Assembly: GCF_009818105.1 (NCBI RefSeq)
Contig: NZ_CP046564.1
Span: forward strand, 3,286,001-3,350,000
Origin: Bacillus sp. N1-1
Lineage (GTDB): Bacteria > Bacillota > Bacilli > Bacillales > Guptibacillaceae
Direction: 5' to 3'
DNA: 64,000 nt
Shown here piece by piece: positions 36,446 to 44,573 of the stretch. The notes below the pieces were generated by a model. It did not search any database. It was not told where the DNA came from and worked only from the letters and a program-made list of their open reading frames with translations. The translations under genes were made by a program, and so were the position numbers. Each line of letters opens with the position of its first letter. Within the stretch, counting starts at the first letter, position 1.

Positions 36446-37387
36446 TCATCCAGACATTGTTGAATGAAAATTCTGGTTTAACTTTTCTTCGTTTAAAGAA
36501 TCTCCTATAAGTATAATAATCGGTTTCATTTCTTCTCCAACAGTTTGTAAAAGGCTTAGCTTTCCAGAGGCAAATTGAAAATTATAGTTCATAGGCGCAC
36601 CTTTAAATCGAACAATGCCTTTCCCTCTTAACACTTCCATTGGTAACTCAGCAATCCATTTTTCGAAAAGTAGTCGATCTACCTCAGTAAACCCATCTAT
36701 CTGAATACTCCGAAGAGAAGAGTGGTTATGACGATGTCCCACAGCGCTGTGATCTTGATTCGTCATGGGAGTATGAAGATCATATCTTTTTTTAAATAAT
36801 TCGGTTTCTTGAATGTTTCCAAAAGCTGTTCTAAAAACAGGAACGCCCTCTTTCAACATACCACTCATTTTCTTATTTATTTTCATTATAGAAGATTCTG
36901 TTATTAAATCTTCTTTATTAAGAATCACCAAATTCGCACAGGAAATCTGTTGTTTTAATAACTTACGAATCTCTTTACTACTCGCAAAGAAGTGTTGGTG
37001 TTCAAGAAAATGACTTCCATCAACAACCGTTAACATCGAGTTCAACTCATAAATTCGGGTAAATTCTTGAGTCGTTAATGCCGCTTCTATATCTATTGGA
37101 TTTGCGACACCTGTTCCTTCTATTAACAATAAATCAATATCTTCTTCGCTAAACGACCATAGTGTATCTTTTAAATCATCCTGAATCGAACAACAAATGC
37201 ATCCATTTAATAATGTCTTTACGTTCTGTTCCTTAAAGTACGTTTCCTCCACATTTTTCGTACCTAACTCATTAAGAATAATGCCCGTTTTTAACCCTTC
37301 CTTTTTACAATTTTCTATCATACTTAGAAGTACGGTTGTCTTCCCACTTCCCAGAAAGCCACTAATTAAATAAACTGGTATTTTCAT
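36446..37387 (-). CDS. Second COG0523 (CobW/YciC-like) GTPase, with His-rich insert
   Basis: A 313-residue G3E GTPase. Walker A is GFLGSGKTT at 10-18, the metal motif GCICC is at 62-66, and LVILNKEDL gives base specificity. A short His-rich segment (DHSAVGHRHNHSS) at about 213-226 could hold metal. It is about 75 residues shorter than the other CobW protein in this region and clearly diverged from it. It is divergent from znuA, and both face two Zur-like boxes. Having two COG0523 proteins suggests different client enzymes or transporters. Confidence 0.92.
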   Translation of the reverse strand: MKIPVYLISGFLGSGKTTVLLSMIENCKKEGLKTGIILNELGTKNVEETYFKEQNVKTLLNGCICCSIQDDLKDTLWSFSEEDIDLLLIEGTGVANPIDIEAALTTQEFTRIYELNSMLTVVDGSHFLEHQHFFASSKEIRKLLKQQISCANLVILNKEDLITESSIMKINKKMSGMLKEGVPVFRTAFGNIQETELFKKRYDLHTPMTNQDHSAVGHRHNHSSLRSIQIDGFTEVDRLLFEKWIAELPMEVLRGKGIVRFKGAPMNYNFQFASGKLSLLQTVGEEMKPIIILIGDSLNEEKLNQNFHSTMSG

Positions 37388-37434
37388 GCTTCATTTTTCC
37401 TCCCTATCCATTCGACTCTAAAATATCTTAACAC

Positions 37435-37455
37435 AAAACGTAATGATTTTGATTT
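37435..37455. promoter_or_regulatory. Zur box 4 (cobW2 side of the divergent promoter)
   Basis: Read on the minus strand the site is AAATCAAAATCATTACG followed by TTTT; the AAATC and ATTACG halves are conserved and two or three positions deviate. Confidence 0.75.
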
Positions 37456-37457
37456 AC

Positions 37458-37478
37458 AAATCGAAATCATTACGATAA
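37458..37478. promoter_or_regulatory. Zur box 5 (znuA side of the divergent promoter)
   Basis: AAATCGAAATCATTACGATAA: both half sites are close to consensus, with a few changed positions. It lies two bases from box 4, so one region could control both divergent genes. Confidence 0.8.
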
Positions 37479-37511
37479 TATTATGATTACAATTTGACGA
37501 GGGGGAGAACT

Positions 37512-38510
37512 TTGAATATCAAATACGGGAAAATTTTACTGTGTTTCATGACTGTCTTGCTATTAGCTGCGTGTGGGGGAAAAGAAACAAGTACGACTGC
37601 TTCTAATGAAAGTGGTGAAGAAAAGAAACTAAGTATTTATACAACGTTATTTCCAATTGAGGATTTCACAAGGAAAATAGGTGGGGAACATGTTGAAGTT
37701 GTCTCGATTTTACCACCTGGTTCTGATGCACATACTTACGAACCAACGACACAAACGATGATTGATGTAGCAGAAGCCGACGCCTTTATCTATAACGGAT
37801 TAGGAATGGAGAGCTATGCTGAAGCTATTGCTGATTCGGTAGATGAGGATGTAAAGATTGTTGAAGCTTCATCAGGAATTGAAACCTTAGAACATAGTGA
37901 AGAACATGAAGAGCATCCAGAAAAAGAACACGAAGATAAGCATGAAGAGCACTCTGAAGAGGAACATTCGGATGAGCATGACCACGGTGATCAAGATCCT
38001 CACATATGGCTTGACCCTAATAAAGCGATAGGAATGGCGGAAAACATAAAAGAGACATTAATTGAACTTAAGCCAGATGCAAAAGAAGATTTCGAAGCCG
38101 ACTTTCTAAAAGTTAAAAGTGATTTAACTGAACTAGATAAAGAGTTTGCTAGTTTAGTTGATTCCAAAGATCATCCTGAAATGATTGTTTCTCATGCTGC
38201 TTATGGGTACTGGGAAAACCGTTATGACATTCATCAAATTGCGATTTCCGGGCTTTCTCCCTCAAATGAACCATCACAAAAAGCACTTGAAGAAATTATT
38301 CATACGGCTAAGGAGAAAAAGTTGGATTATGTATTGTTCGAACAAAACGTCACGCCTAAGGTGGCAAAAAGCCTCCAGTCCGAAATTGGAGCAAAAGCGC
38401 TTCGTCTTCACAATTTATCTGTTCTTACTGAGGAAGATATTAATAACAAAGAAGATTACTTTAGCTTAATGCGTAGAAATCTTGAAACACTGGATCAAGC
38501 CCTAAAGTAA
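37512..38510 (+). CDS. znuA: Zinc ABC transporter binding lipoprotein (ZnuA/AdcA-like)
   Basis: A 332-residue cluster-A-I solute-binding protein. It has a lipobox (LLAAC, Cys21), zinc ligands in DAHTYEP (His74) and DPHIWLDP (His164), a third His in IVSHAAYGYW, and a long His/Glu/Asp-rich loop (about 128-160) typical of zinc rather than manganese proteins. It would pass zinc to a ZnuBC-type permease, but no such genes are nearby; a terminator follows directly. The start is TTG, preceded by GAGGGGGAG. Two Zur boxes lie 34-77 bases upstream. It may be an auxiliary zinc scavenger using a permease encoded elsewhere. Confidence 0.93.
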   Translation: MNIKYGKILLCFMTVLLLAACGGKETSTTASNESGEEKKLSIYTTLFPIEDFTRKIGGEHVEVVSILPPGSDAHTYEPTTQTMIDVAEADAFIYNGLGMESYAEAIADSVDEDVKIVEASSGIETLEHSEEHEEHPEKEHEDKHEEHSEEEHSDEHDHGDQDPHIWLDPNKAIGMAENIKETLIELKPDAKEDFEADFLKVKSDLTELDKEFASLVDSKDHPEMIVSHAAYGYWENRYDIHQIAISGLSPSNEPSQKALEEIIHTAKEKKLDYVLFEQNVTPKVAKSLQSEIGAKALRLHNLSVLTEEDINNKEDYFSLMRRNLETLDQALK

Positions 38511-38557
38511 AAATACTATTATTTATATTGAAAAACTTATGTCTATAACTTCATTAG

Positions 38558-38595
38558 AGTAAAGCCCTACCATTTTCCAATGATAGGGCTTTACT
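38558..38595. terminator. Bidirectional terminator between znuA and the TerF-like gene
   Basis: AGTAAAGCCCTACCATT pairs with AATGATAGGGCTTTACT (one mismatch) around TTCC, a long and stable stem serving both convergent genes. Confidence 0.85.
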
Positions 38596-38599
38596 TGTA

Positions 38600-39853
38600 T
38601 CAACTTCTTAATATCCCTCTACTTTTCACTTCTTCTAACCAGGATGGATACTCATTAAACAAACGATTGTATAGGTCTTCGTCGCTCACCTTATCTAAAT
38701 CATCAAACGGGAAGAAATCAGCATTATCTATGACTCTACCAGGCAAGTCATCTAGTTTCTGTAAGATACCATAATTCGCTTTCCCAATCCCGATAAATTG
38801 CCAGAAGATATTTTTACTGGAAGCTTTCTTTAGGAGTGAGGAAATCTCAGCATCCTTGTAAATACCTCCGTCACTAAAAAATAGCACATAAGTTGGCATA
38901 TCCTCTCTCGGCTCTTCTTTTGTATATTTCTTCATAATGTCTTTAATAACAGCAGGTTCGTTATTACCAACTCCTAATCCACGGAAGAATTTCGGTGCCG
39001 GATATGTACGCTTCACATAATCTTCAAAGTCATTTTCTGTCACGCTTGGCGCTCTCATCGAACGATCTCCAAAAAACCAAACGTCGAGTACGCCATCATC
39101 ATCCATATGAGCTGCAACAGCTAGCGCTCGTTCGAATGCTCGCTGAACGGTTCCTTTTGAAAAGAGGTGCGTCATCGATCCAGAAGCATCGATCACAACA
39201 GCCACTCTTGCTTTCTCATGCTCAATGTTTTTCTTTTGTAAGGAAATCACAACTTGCTTCTTCAGTAAATCGATTTTCGTTAAATTGATTTTAGGAGGTG
39301 TCTGCCGCTTTGTTTCTATTTCTGCCTCTTCCTCATCCTCTACCGTAACACCATGCGCTTCGGCGAGCGGCTTTAACCCTCCGTTAAACCCTCTTCCTAC
39401 TCCCCGTAGCTTAAATGTTCCCTTATAACGATATAACTCCGCAACAACTAGCGCTTTCTCTTCTTTAGCGTCAGTTACATCATAGCGAACTTCTGTTGCT
39501 TCAGATGAAGCGACTAACGTGCAACCATCAACGTCCTGAAATTTACTTGCCCCATCAATCGTGGCAGTAAAGACGCATTTTTCAATTTGTGAAGGAAGTT
39601 CGTCTAACTTAATTTGAAAAGAAACCGACTTGTCATTCAACTGCTGAAACTGAACAGCGCGTGAAGGATCAGCGGATTGATTATAGAAAACCATGTAATC
39701 ATCATTTGGAACTCTTCCATTCTCTCCTACTAAAAAACACGTGATGTCCACATCGTGTAAAGAACGAAGCCATTCCATTTTCACCTCAATCTGACCTTCT
39801 TGAGCTATTGGAGCGTTGCCTCCCGTTTGTAAAACAAGTGATTGTAGAGCCAT
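38600..39853 (-). CDS. TerD-domain protein with vWA domain (TerF-like)
   Basis: A 417-residue protein, predicted cytoplasmic. A TerD domain fills about 1-170 (VKMEWLRSLHDVDITCFLVGENGRV, FNGGLKPLAEAHG at its end). A vWA domain follows from about 215, with an intact first metal-site motif DASGS at 222-226 and FFSDGG later; this arrangement is TerF-like. TerF proteins belong to Ter stress-response systems linked to tellurite, phage and DNA damage. Start at 39851-39853 is supported by GGGAGG nine bases upstream; the longer frame has no site. The TerA-like gene in this window is the only other Ter-type gene seen. Confidence 0.88.
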   Translation of the reverse strand: MALQSLVLQTGGNAPIAQEGQIEVKMEWLRSLHDVDITCFLVGENGRVPNDDYMVFYNQSADPSRAVQFQQLNDKSVSFQIKLDELPSQIEKCVFTATIDGASKFQDVDGCTLVASSEATEVRYDVTDAKEEKALVVAELYRYKGTFKLRGVGRGFNGGLKPLAEAHGVTVEDEEEAEIETKRQTPPKINLTKIDLLKKQVVISLQKKNIEHEKARVAVVIDASGSMTHLFSKGTVQRAFERALAVAAHMDDDGVLDVWFFGDRSMRAPSVTENDFEDYVKRTYPAPKFFRGLGVGNNEPAVIKDIMKKYTKEEPREDMPTYVLFFSDGGIYKDAEISSLLKKASSKNIFWQFIGIGKANYGILQKLDDLPGRVIDNADFFPFDDLDKVSDEDLYNRLFNEYPSWLEEVKSRGILRS

Positions 39854-39977
39854 CGTGATCCTCCCTATGATTGGTTTATGATCCAATTATAGCAAGAAAA
39901 TATGGTTAAAAAATTGAAACATTTAGCCCCAAAAAAAGAACCAAGAGAATAAATCTCTTGATTCATCTTCATTCTAA

Positions 39978-40472
39978 TTAGTAAGCACCATCAGAATAAG
40001 TAAGCTCATAGCTATGAGAATAAATCTCGAAAATATTGCCGAACGGATCTTCTACATACACCATGCGATATGGCTTTTCGCCAGGATAGTACTCACGAAT
40101 TGGCATACGCTGTTTCCCACCGTGCTCTACGATTTTTTCAACCATTCCCTCCACATCAGGATCCTGAATACAGAAATGAAAAATGCCTGTCTTCCAGTAT
40201 TCGAAGTTGTTTTCTGGCTTTTCGTTTTCTGGAAACTCAAACATTTCAACACCAATTTTATCTCCTGTTGAGAGATGAGCAATTCGGAACGTATTCCAAT
40301 CGTCGCCAAATACGTCACGGCACATTTGACCGATTGGAGAATCATCATTTTGCACATCAGAAGGCTCCATTAAAATATACCAACCGAATACTTCTTTATA
40401 AAATTTAATCGCCTCTTCAAGGTTTGGGACAGATAGTCCGATATGAGAAAAACTTCTTGGATATGGTAACAT
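39978..40472 (-). CDS. VOC-family (glyoxalase/dioxygenase fold) protein
   Basis: A 164-residue vicinal-oxygen-chelate protein with two beta-alpha-beta-beta-beta units. It begins FSHIGLSVPNLEEAIKFY, and the second unit ends YVEDPFGNIFEIYSH; possible metal ligands are the early His and the late Glu in these. The family covers lactoylglutathione lyases, ring-cleaving dioxygenases and resistance proteins, and I cannot choose between them. It is divergent from an HxlR regulator, a common arrangement for electrophile-responsive detoxification genes, so that regulator probably controls it. Confidence 0.88.
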   Translation of the reverse strand: MLPYPRSFSHIGLSVPNLEEAIKFYKEVFGWYILMEPSDVQNDDSPIGQMCRDVFGDDWNTFRIAHLSTGDKIGVEMFEFPENEKPENNFEYWKTGIFHFCIQDPDVEGMVEKIVEHGGKQRMPIREYYPGEKPYRMVYVEDPFGNIFEIYSHSYELTYSDGAY

Positions 40473-40602
40473 AGTTTTGTACTCCTCCTTAGTGATTATG
40501 TTCTGTCAACACACGTTTATTATACTGAGAACAAAAAAATCACGTAAGACCGCACTTTTTTGTGCGATACTAACCAAAAGGTAAGAAAGGAGTCGATCCA
40601 CT

Positions 40603-40932
40603 ATGACTTCTCCAGTCGATCAAAACGGAAAATTGAAATGCTCGATTGAATATACGTTAAAGAAAATCGGTGGCAAATGGAAAACGGTGATCTTGTGGCA
40701 CCTCTGTGTTGATGGTCATTTTCGCTACAATGAACTACGCAAGTTACTACCAGGTGTCACACACAAAGTAATGAGTCAGCAGCTAAAAGAATTAGAAGAA
40801 GAAGGCTTCATCGACCGCAAGCAAGAAAATACCGTCCCCCCAAAAGTGGAATATTCGATTACGGAAAAAGGAAAAACATTGATGCCGATCTTAGAACAAA
40901 TGCATTTGTGGGGGACAGAGAATCAAAAATAA
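40603..40932 (+). CDS. HxlR-family transcriptional regulator
   Basis: A 109-residue winged helix protein with the HxlR pattern: a Cys near residue 13 (KLKCSIEYTLKKIGGKWKTVILWHL), FRYNELRKLLPGVTHKVMSQQLKELEEEGFI, then the wing VPPKVEYSITEKG. The N-terminal Cys is the usual redox/electrophile sensor in YodB/HypR-type members. It is divergently placed to the VOC gene with 130 bases between, so control of that gene and of itself is likely. A hairpin with a T-run follows the gene. Confidence 0.9.
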   Translation: MTSPVDQNGKLKCSIEYTLKKIGGKWKTVILWHLCVDGHFRYNELRKLLPGVTHKVMSQQLKELEEEGFIDRKQENTVPPKVEYSITEKGKTLMPILEQMHLWGTENQK

Positions 40933-40933
40933 T

Positions 40934-40980
40934 AAGTGCCTGGTCCTCCTAGTTAGCAAAGAGTGACAGGCACCTTTTTT
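40934..40980 (+). terminator. Terminator after the HxlR gene
   Basis: AGTGCCTG and CAGGCACC form a stem with a long loop, and the right arm is followed by a run of T. It lies between convergent hxlR-type and rpiA genes. Confidence 0.7.
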
Positions 40981-40992
40981 CATTTATCATCG

Positions 40993-41664
40993 TCAATCTC
41001 TTTTCGAAATCTCGTAAATTCCTACTTTACTTGCCACTAATGCTTTTGAAACTACCGTCGTAAAGAGCGACACGTCAAGCACACCAGGTATTTCTTTCAG
41101 CTTTGTTTCAAGTTGCCTACCATCCTGCTCGGCCTCAAACCACACATCAACTAAAAAGTTTCCATAATCGCTAACTGTATGTCCATCCTTCACAGAACTT
41201 GCACGCACTTCTGCCTTTCCACCCATCTCTCCCGCTTTCTTTTGTACAAATGCTAGTGAATCCTGCAAGATCTCCAGCACGACTGGATGCTTATACGTTA
41301 ACTCTGGAACAACTTTAGAATCATCAACGAGCAAAATATATTCTTTTGCCATATTAGCAATGAGTTTTTCCAGCGTATGAATGCCACCACCGCTCTTCAG
41401 TGCATGCAACTTCTCATCAACCTCATCACAACCATCAAATGCAACGTCTACTTCATCAACGGTACTTGTTGGTAGTACTTCTAGTCCCTGATTTACACAT
41501 AGATGCTTCGTTTTTAGAGATGGGGTTACGACTTTTACATTTAACTTTTCTTCCTTAATAAATTTAATTAAATAACCAATTGTACTGCCACCACCAAGAC
41601 CGATGATGGTATCGTCTGTTATGTATTCTAGAGCTGCTTTGGCACACTTTTGTTTCATGTTCAT
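40993..41664 (-). CDS. rpiA: Ribose-5-phosphate isomerase A
   Basis: A 223-residue enzyme of the RpiA family, which interconverts ribose-5-phosphate and ribulose-5-phosphate. The three signature stretches are present in slightly divergent form: GLGGGSTIGYLIKF (usually GxGTGST), FDGCDEVD (usually DGADE, with the catalytic Asp) and KSGGGIHTLEKLIA (usually KGGGGALxxEK). The differences suggest a diverged, Bacillus-type RpiA. I prefer the ATG at 41662-41664, behind AAGGTG; a GTG nine bases upstream is possible. Bacilli often rely on RpiB, so this could be an auxiliary copy. Confidence 0.9.
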   Translation of the reverse strand: MNMKQKCAKAALEYITDDTIIGLGGGSTIGYLIKFIKEEKLNVKVVTPSLKTKHLCVNQGLEVLPTSTVDEVDVAFDGCDEVDEKLHALKSGGGIHTLEKLIANMAKEYILLVDDSKVVPELTYKHPVVLEILQDSLAFVQKKAGEMGGKAEVRASSVKDGHTVSDYGNFLVDVWFEAEQDGRQLETKLKEIPGVLDVSLFTTVVSKALVASKVGIYEISKRD

Positions 41665-41861
41665 TTTTGGCACCTTACCTTTTTATAAGTTTAACTTTTT
41701 GTAAGAAAGCGAGCTTTGGTTAGTTTTATTGTAACAAAGTGAGAAGTGAAAAAGTTTAGAAGGATAAGGAGGTTCACAAATAATTGACGAATAAGTTCTT
41801 TGCGCATAGTACAAAACCTTAATACTCGGGGCTATCTAACATGTATGGGAGGGGTTCTGTA

Positions 41862-42278
41862 ATGAAAATGGGAGTATGGTTTCTTAAATTGGCAGCTCTT
41901 TACTTCCTAATTGGAGTGAGTATGAGATTAGTGATGGAGATTATCGAGGATCACAGTTTGGCAGGCGCTCATGCTCATATTAACCTATTAGGTTGGGTTT
42001 CAATGGGCTTGTTCGGTTTTATCTACATTCTATTCCCCAAAGCTAGTGAAACACTTTTAGCAAAACTTCATTTCTGGCTTTATAACGCATCATTCCCTTT
42101 ATTTATGCTTGGACTATCTTTCTTCCTTGCAGGCAATACTTCCTTAACCATTCTTCTCATGATCTTTCCTAACCTTCTTGTCTTAAGTGTCATCCTGTTT
42201 GTTATGAACATGTTTTTAAATTTAAAAGCAGAAGACGTTACTCACATATTTAAAAAAAATGAAAATACATCACTCTAA
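41862..42278 (+). CDS. Orphan membrane protein resembling a heme-copper oxidase fragment (cbb3 subunit I-like)
   Basis: A 138-residue protein with four hydrophobic helices. The second helix region carries AGAHAHINLLGWVSMGLFGF, close to the heme-coordinating His segment of CcoN-like oxidase subunit I; the rest (HFWLYNASFPLFMLGLSFFLAG) also resembles that family. It is far too short to be an oxidase (about 480 residues in CcoN). Stand-alone proteins of this size are annotated as cbb3-like in Bacilli, with unknown role. The ATG at 41862 follows GGGAGGGG. A perfect 16-bp terminator ends the gene. Confidence 0.75.
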   Translation: MKMGVWFLKLAALYFLIGVSMRLVMEIIEDHSLAGAHAHINLLGWVSMGLFGFIYILFPKASETLLAKLHFWLYNASFPLFMLGLSFFLAGNTSLTILLMIFPNLLVLSVILFVMNMFLNLKAEDVTHIFKKNENTSL

Positions 42279-42304
42279 ATCTATTAAGGCGCTTAAGAGT
42301 AAAC

Positions 42305-42350
42305 ATAGTTAAAGGCCTAACTTCCTATTGGAAATTAGGCCTTTAACTAT
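42305..42350. terminator. Terminator between the oxidase-like and GH32 genes
   Basis: ATAGTTAAAGGCCTAA pairs perfectly with TTAGGCCTTTAACTAT around a 14-base loop, flanked on both sides by AT-rich sequence. Confidence 0.8.
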
Positions 42351-42394
42351 AACGTAGATACTTTCAAAGTCTGTCTCCTAGTTCCGAATACAAG

Positions 42395-43894
42395 TTATTG
42401 ATTAGACCACACTGACTTCAATCGATTTATCTCCACCGAATGAATAAAACCTTCACCGCTAATGTATAACTCCAGACCATTACGATCCTCTTTCGGAAAC
42501 ACCAAATTTGTAAGGACCGTTTCCCCACCATTCCCAAAAATTTCAATGGAAGAGCGATCAATTAACACGGTCAACCGCAAACGTTTATGAGGAGATTCCA
42601 TTTTTACTGTCTGTTTACACGCAAAAGAGGAATGAAATGAACAATCTCCAGATCGACTTCGATCAAAGGTTAGTATTTCTGTTCTAGTATCATATTCGAT
42701 GATCGTCTCTTCTTTATCAGACTTTAAGACCTTTAAGCCAACTACTTCTGATGAACCAGGATCAAGATCAATGGTTATCGCAAGTGTGTTTCCACGAATA
42801 CCAGCTAGCACATTCTCTCCTGATTGTACCTTTTGTTCTTTAAACAGCGCTAAAGGCTCTTTAATATTTTTAAGTTCTGTAACTGGGAGTTGAGTAAGTT
42901 GGACGCCAGCCGATGTGGATTTCAGGACTAGTTCTCTAGGAATTGTCATGGCGCTTCGCCAACCTTCTGTAGGCGTTTCATTTGCATAGCGCCAGTTACT
43001 CATCCATCCAATCAAAATCCTTCTCCCATCATGATCTGGTAAGTCTGACCACGTTACGCCTGCGTAGTTATCTCTTCCGTGATCAAGCCAGCACACATGA
43101 TCTGGCTGATGATCGTTTCGAAACGTTTCGCCATCAAATTCACCAATAAAATATTGTGTTTTTGAACCGCTTTCGACATCTGGATGGTCGCCAAGGCTAA
43201 CGAGTAATACCCACTTTTGTTTGGATGGATCGTGATCCACTGGTAGTTTAAATAAATCAGGGCATTCCCATACACCCTGATGCGACCCTTCTTTCTCTCC
43301 AAACGTACTCGCAAACTCCCAGTCGATTAAATTTAATGAAGTGTAAATACTAATTGATTGCCCCGAAGCGATGACCATCACCCAGCGATTCGTTTCTTTA
43401 TGCCAGAAAACTTTAGGATCTCGAAAATCTAGAATTCGAGGTTCTGAAAGGACCGGATTCCCTTTATAAAATGTCCAGCTCCTCCCATTATCGCTGCTGT
43501 AAGCTAGACTCTGCCGCTGCCGTGGTCTCTCGGATCCAGGATATGTATCCGCATGAGTGAAGATTGCTACAAGACCACTTTGCCCATTAAAGAAACCAGT
43601 TGTATCATCCCAGTCGACAACCGCACTTCCTGAGAATATAGCCCCGTTTTGATCAGGCTTTAACGCAATAGGGAGGTGCTCCCAGTGAATTAAATCTTTA
43701 CTCACCGCGTGTCCCCAATGCATCGGTCCCCACACGCTACTATAAGGATGGTATTGATAGAATAAATGATATTCCCCATTAAAATAAACCATTCCATTTG
43801 GATCGTTCATCCAATTTGATTCCGGAGTGAAATGAAACTGAGGTCTATGCTTCTCTGAATAGTTGCTTCGAGGAATCACTTGTTCAACATCCAA
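42395..43894 (-). CDS. Cytoplasmic GH32 fructosidase (sucrose/oligofructan hydrolase)
   Basis: A 499-residue GH32 enzyme with a five-bladed propeller and a C-terminal beta-sandwich. All three catalytic motifs are standard: WMNDPNG (nucleophile Asp31), FRDPK (about residue 156) and WECPD (acid/base Glu near 211). No signal peptide is visible, so it would act inside on imported fructo-oligosaccharides or sucrose, releasing fructose. The start is a TTG after AAAGGGTG. It is the last gene of the lacI-yesL unit. The cytoplasmic place and complete catalytic set make it the likely finishing enzyme of the fructan pathway. Confidence 0.93.
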   Translation of the reverse strand: MDVEQVIPRSNYSEKHRPQFHFTPESNWMNDPNGMVYFNGEYHLFYQYHPYSSVWGPMHWGHAVSKDLIHWEHLPIALKPDQNGAIFSGSAVVDWDDTTGFFNGQSGLVAIFTHADTYPGSERPRQRQSLAYSSDNGRSWTFYKGNPVLSEPRILDFRDPKVFWHKETNRWVMVIASGQSISIYTSLNLIDWEFASTFGEKEGSHQGVWECPDLFKLPVDHDPSKQKWVLLVSLGDHPDVESGSKTQYFIGEFDGETFRNDHQPDHVCWLDHGRDNYAGVTWSDLPDHDGRRILIGWMSNWRYANETPTEGWRSAMTIPRELVLKSTSAGVQLTQLPVTELKNIKEPLALFKEQKVQSGENVLAGIRGNTLAITIDLDPGSSEVVGLKVLKSDKEETIIEYDTRTEILTFDRSRSGDCSFHSSFACKQTVKMESPHKRLRLTVLIDRSSIEIFGNGGETVLTNLVFPKEDRNGLELYISGEGFIHSVEINRLKSVWSNQ

Positions 43895-43936
43895 TATTCA
43901 GCACCCTTTCCGTCAACAAAGTTTTTAACTAAACCA

Positions 43937-44533
43937 TTAATTGATTTGTAGTTTACTAATTGCTTTTAGGAACCAATAACTAATAAAGTAAGCTAGAATA
44001 CTTGTGATAAAAAATAGTCCTGCTGGATTATCTAACAAGAAATAGACTGTCCCGAGGGTGACAACACCAATGATGATCGTTGAATACGGACTTGCTACAA
44101 CTAGAAAAAATGAATTTCGCACCAGTTCGTGCCACTTTGCTTTTACATGAACCATCATAGGAAATAAGTAAATGGTCATAAGAAGATAAATGACGCTTAG
44201 AAAGACACTTACGATAAAAATCACGACTTCAATCACTGATCCAGATAGAGATACGATTTGGAAATTAAGATAGAAAGAGAGTCCAACTAAACTCCAAATA
44301 AGGGATAAACCAAAGCTTTGTTTGAAATTCTCCTTGAACAACTTAAAGAATGTAATGAAAACACCTGCTTCTCCTTTTTGAAGCTGCCACGTTCTTACAA
44401 CGCCGAACATAGCAGCTGTTGAAGGGAAAATCGTGATGATCGGAACGCACATGATGGCCCATATGAAACTAAGAAAGAGGAAATCCACTGCTTTTTCTAA
44501 AAAAGAAAATACCTTGTATTTATGATCTCCCAA
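43937..44533 (-). CDS. YesL-family (DUF624) membrane protein
   Basis: A 198-residue membrane protein with about five helices, beginning KVFSFLEKAVDFLFLSFIWAIMCVP and containing SVFLSVIYLLMTIYLFPMMV, the YesL/DUF624 pattern. The family is repeatedly found next to carbohydrate ABC transporters of the LplBC/YesOPQ type, but its role is unknown; an accessory function for the importer is the usual guess. It has a TTG start 8 bases after GGGAGG. It sits between the LacI regulator and a GH32 gene on the same strand. Confidence 0.88.
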   Translation of the reverse strand: MGDHKYKVFSFLEKAVDFLFLSFIWAIMCVPIITIFPSTAAMFGVVRTWQLQKGEAGVFITFFKLFKENFKQSFGLSLIWSLVGLSFYLNFQIVSLSGSVIEVVIFIVSVFLSVIYLLMTIYLFPMMVHVKAKWHELVRNSFFLVVASPYSTIIIGVVTLGTVYFLLDNPAGLFFITSILAYFISYWFLKAISKLQIN

Positions 44534-44573
44534 CTCACTCTCCTCCCGTCGTTTGCGAACTCCCTTACTACTA

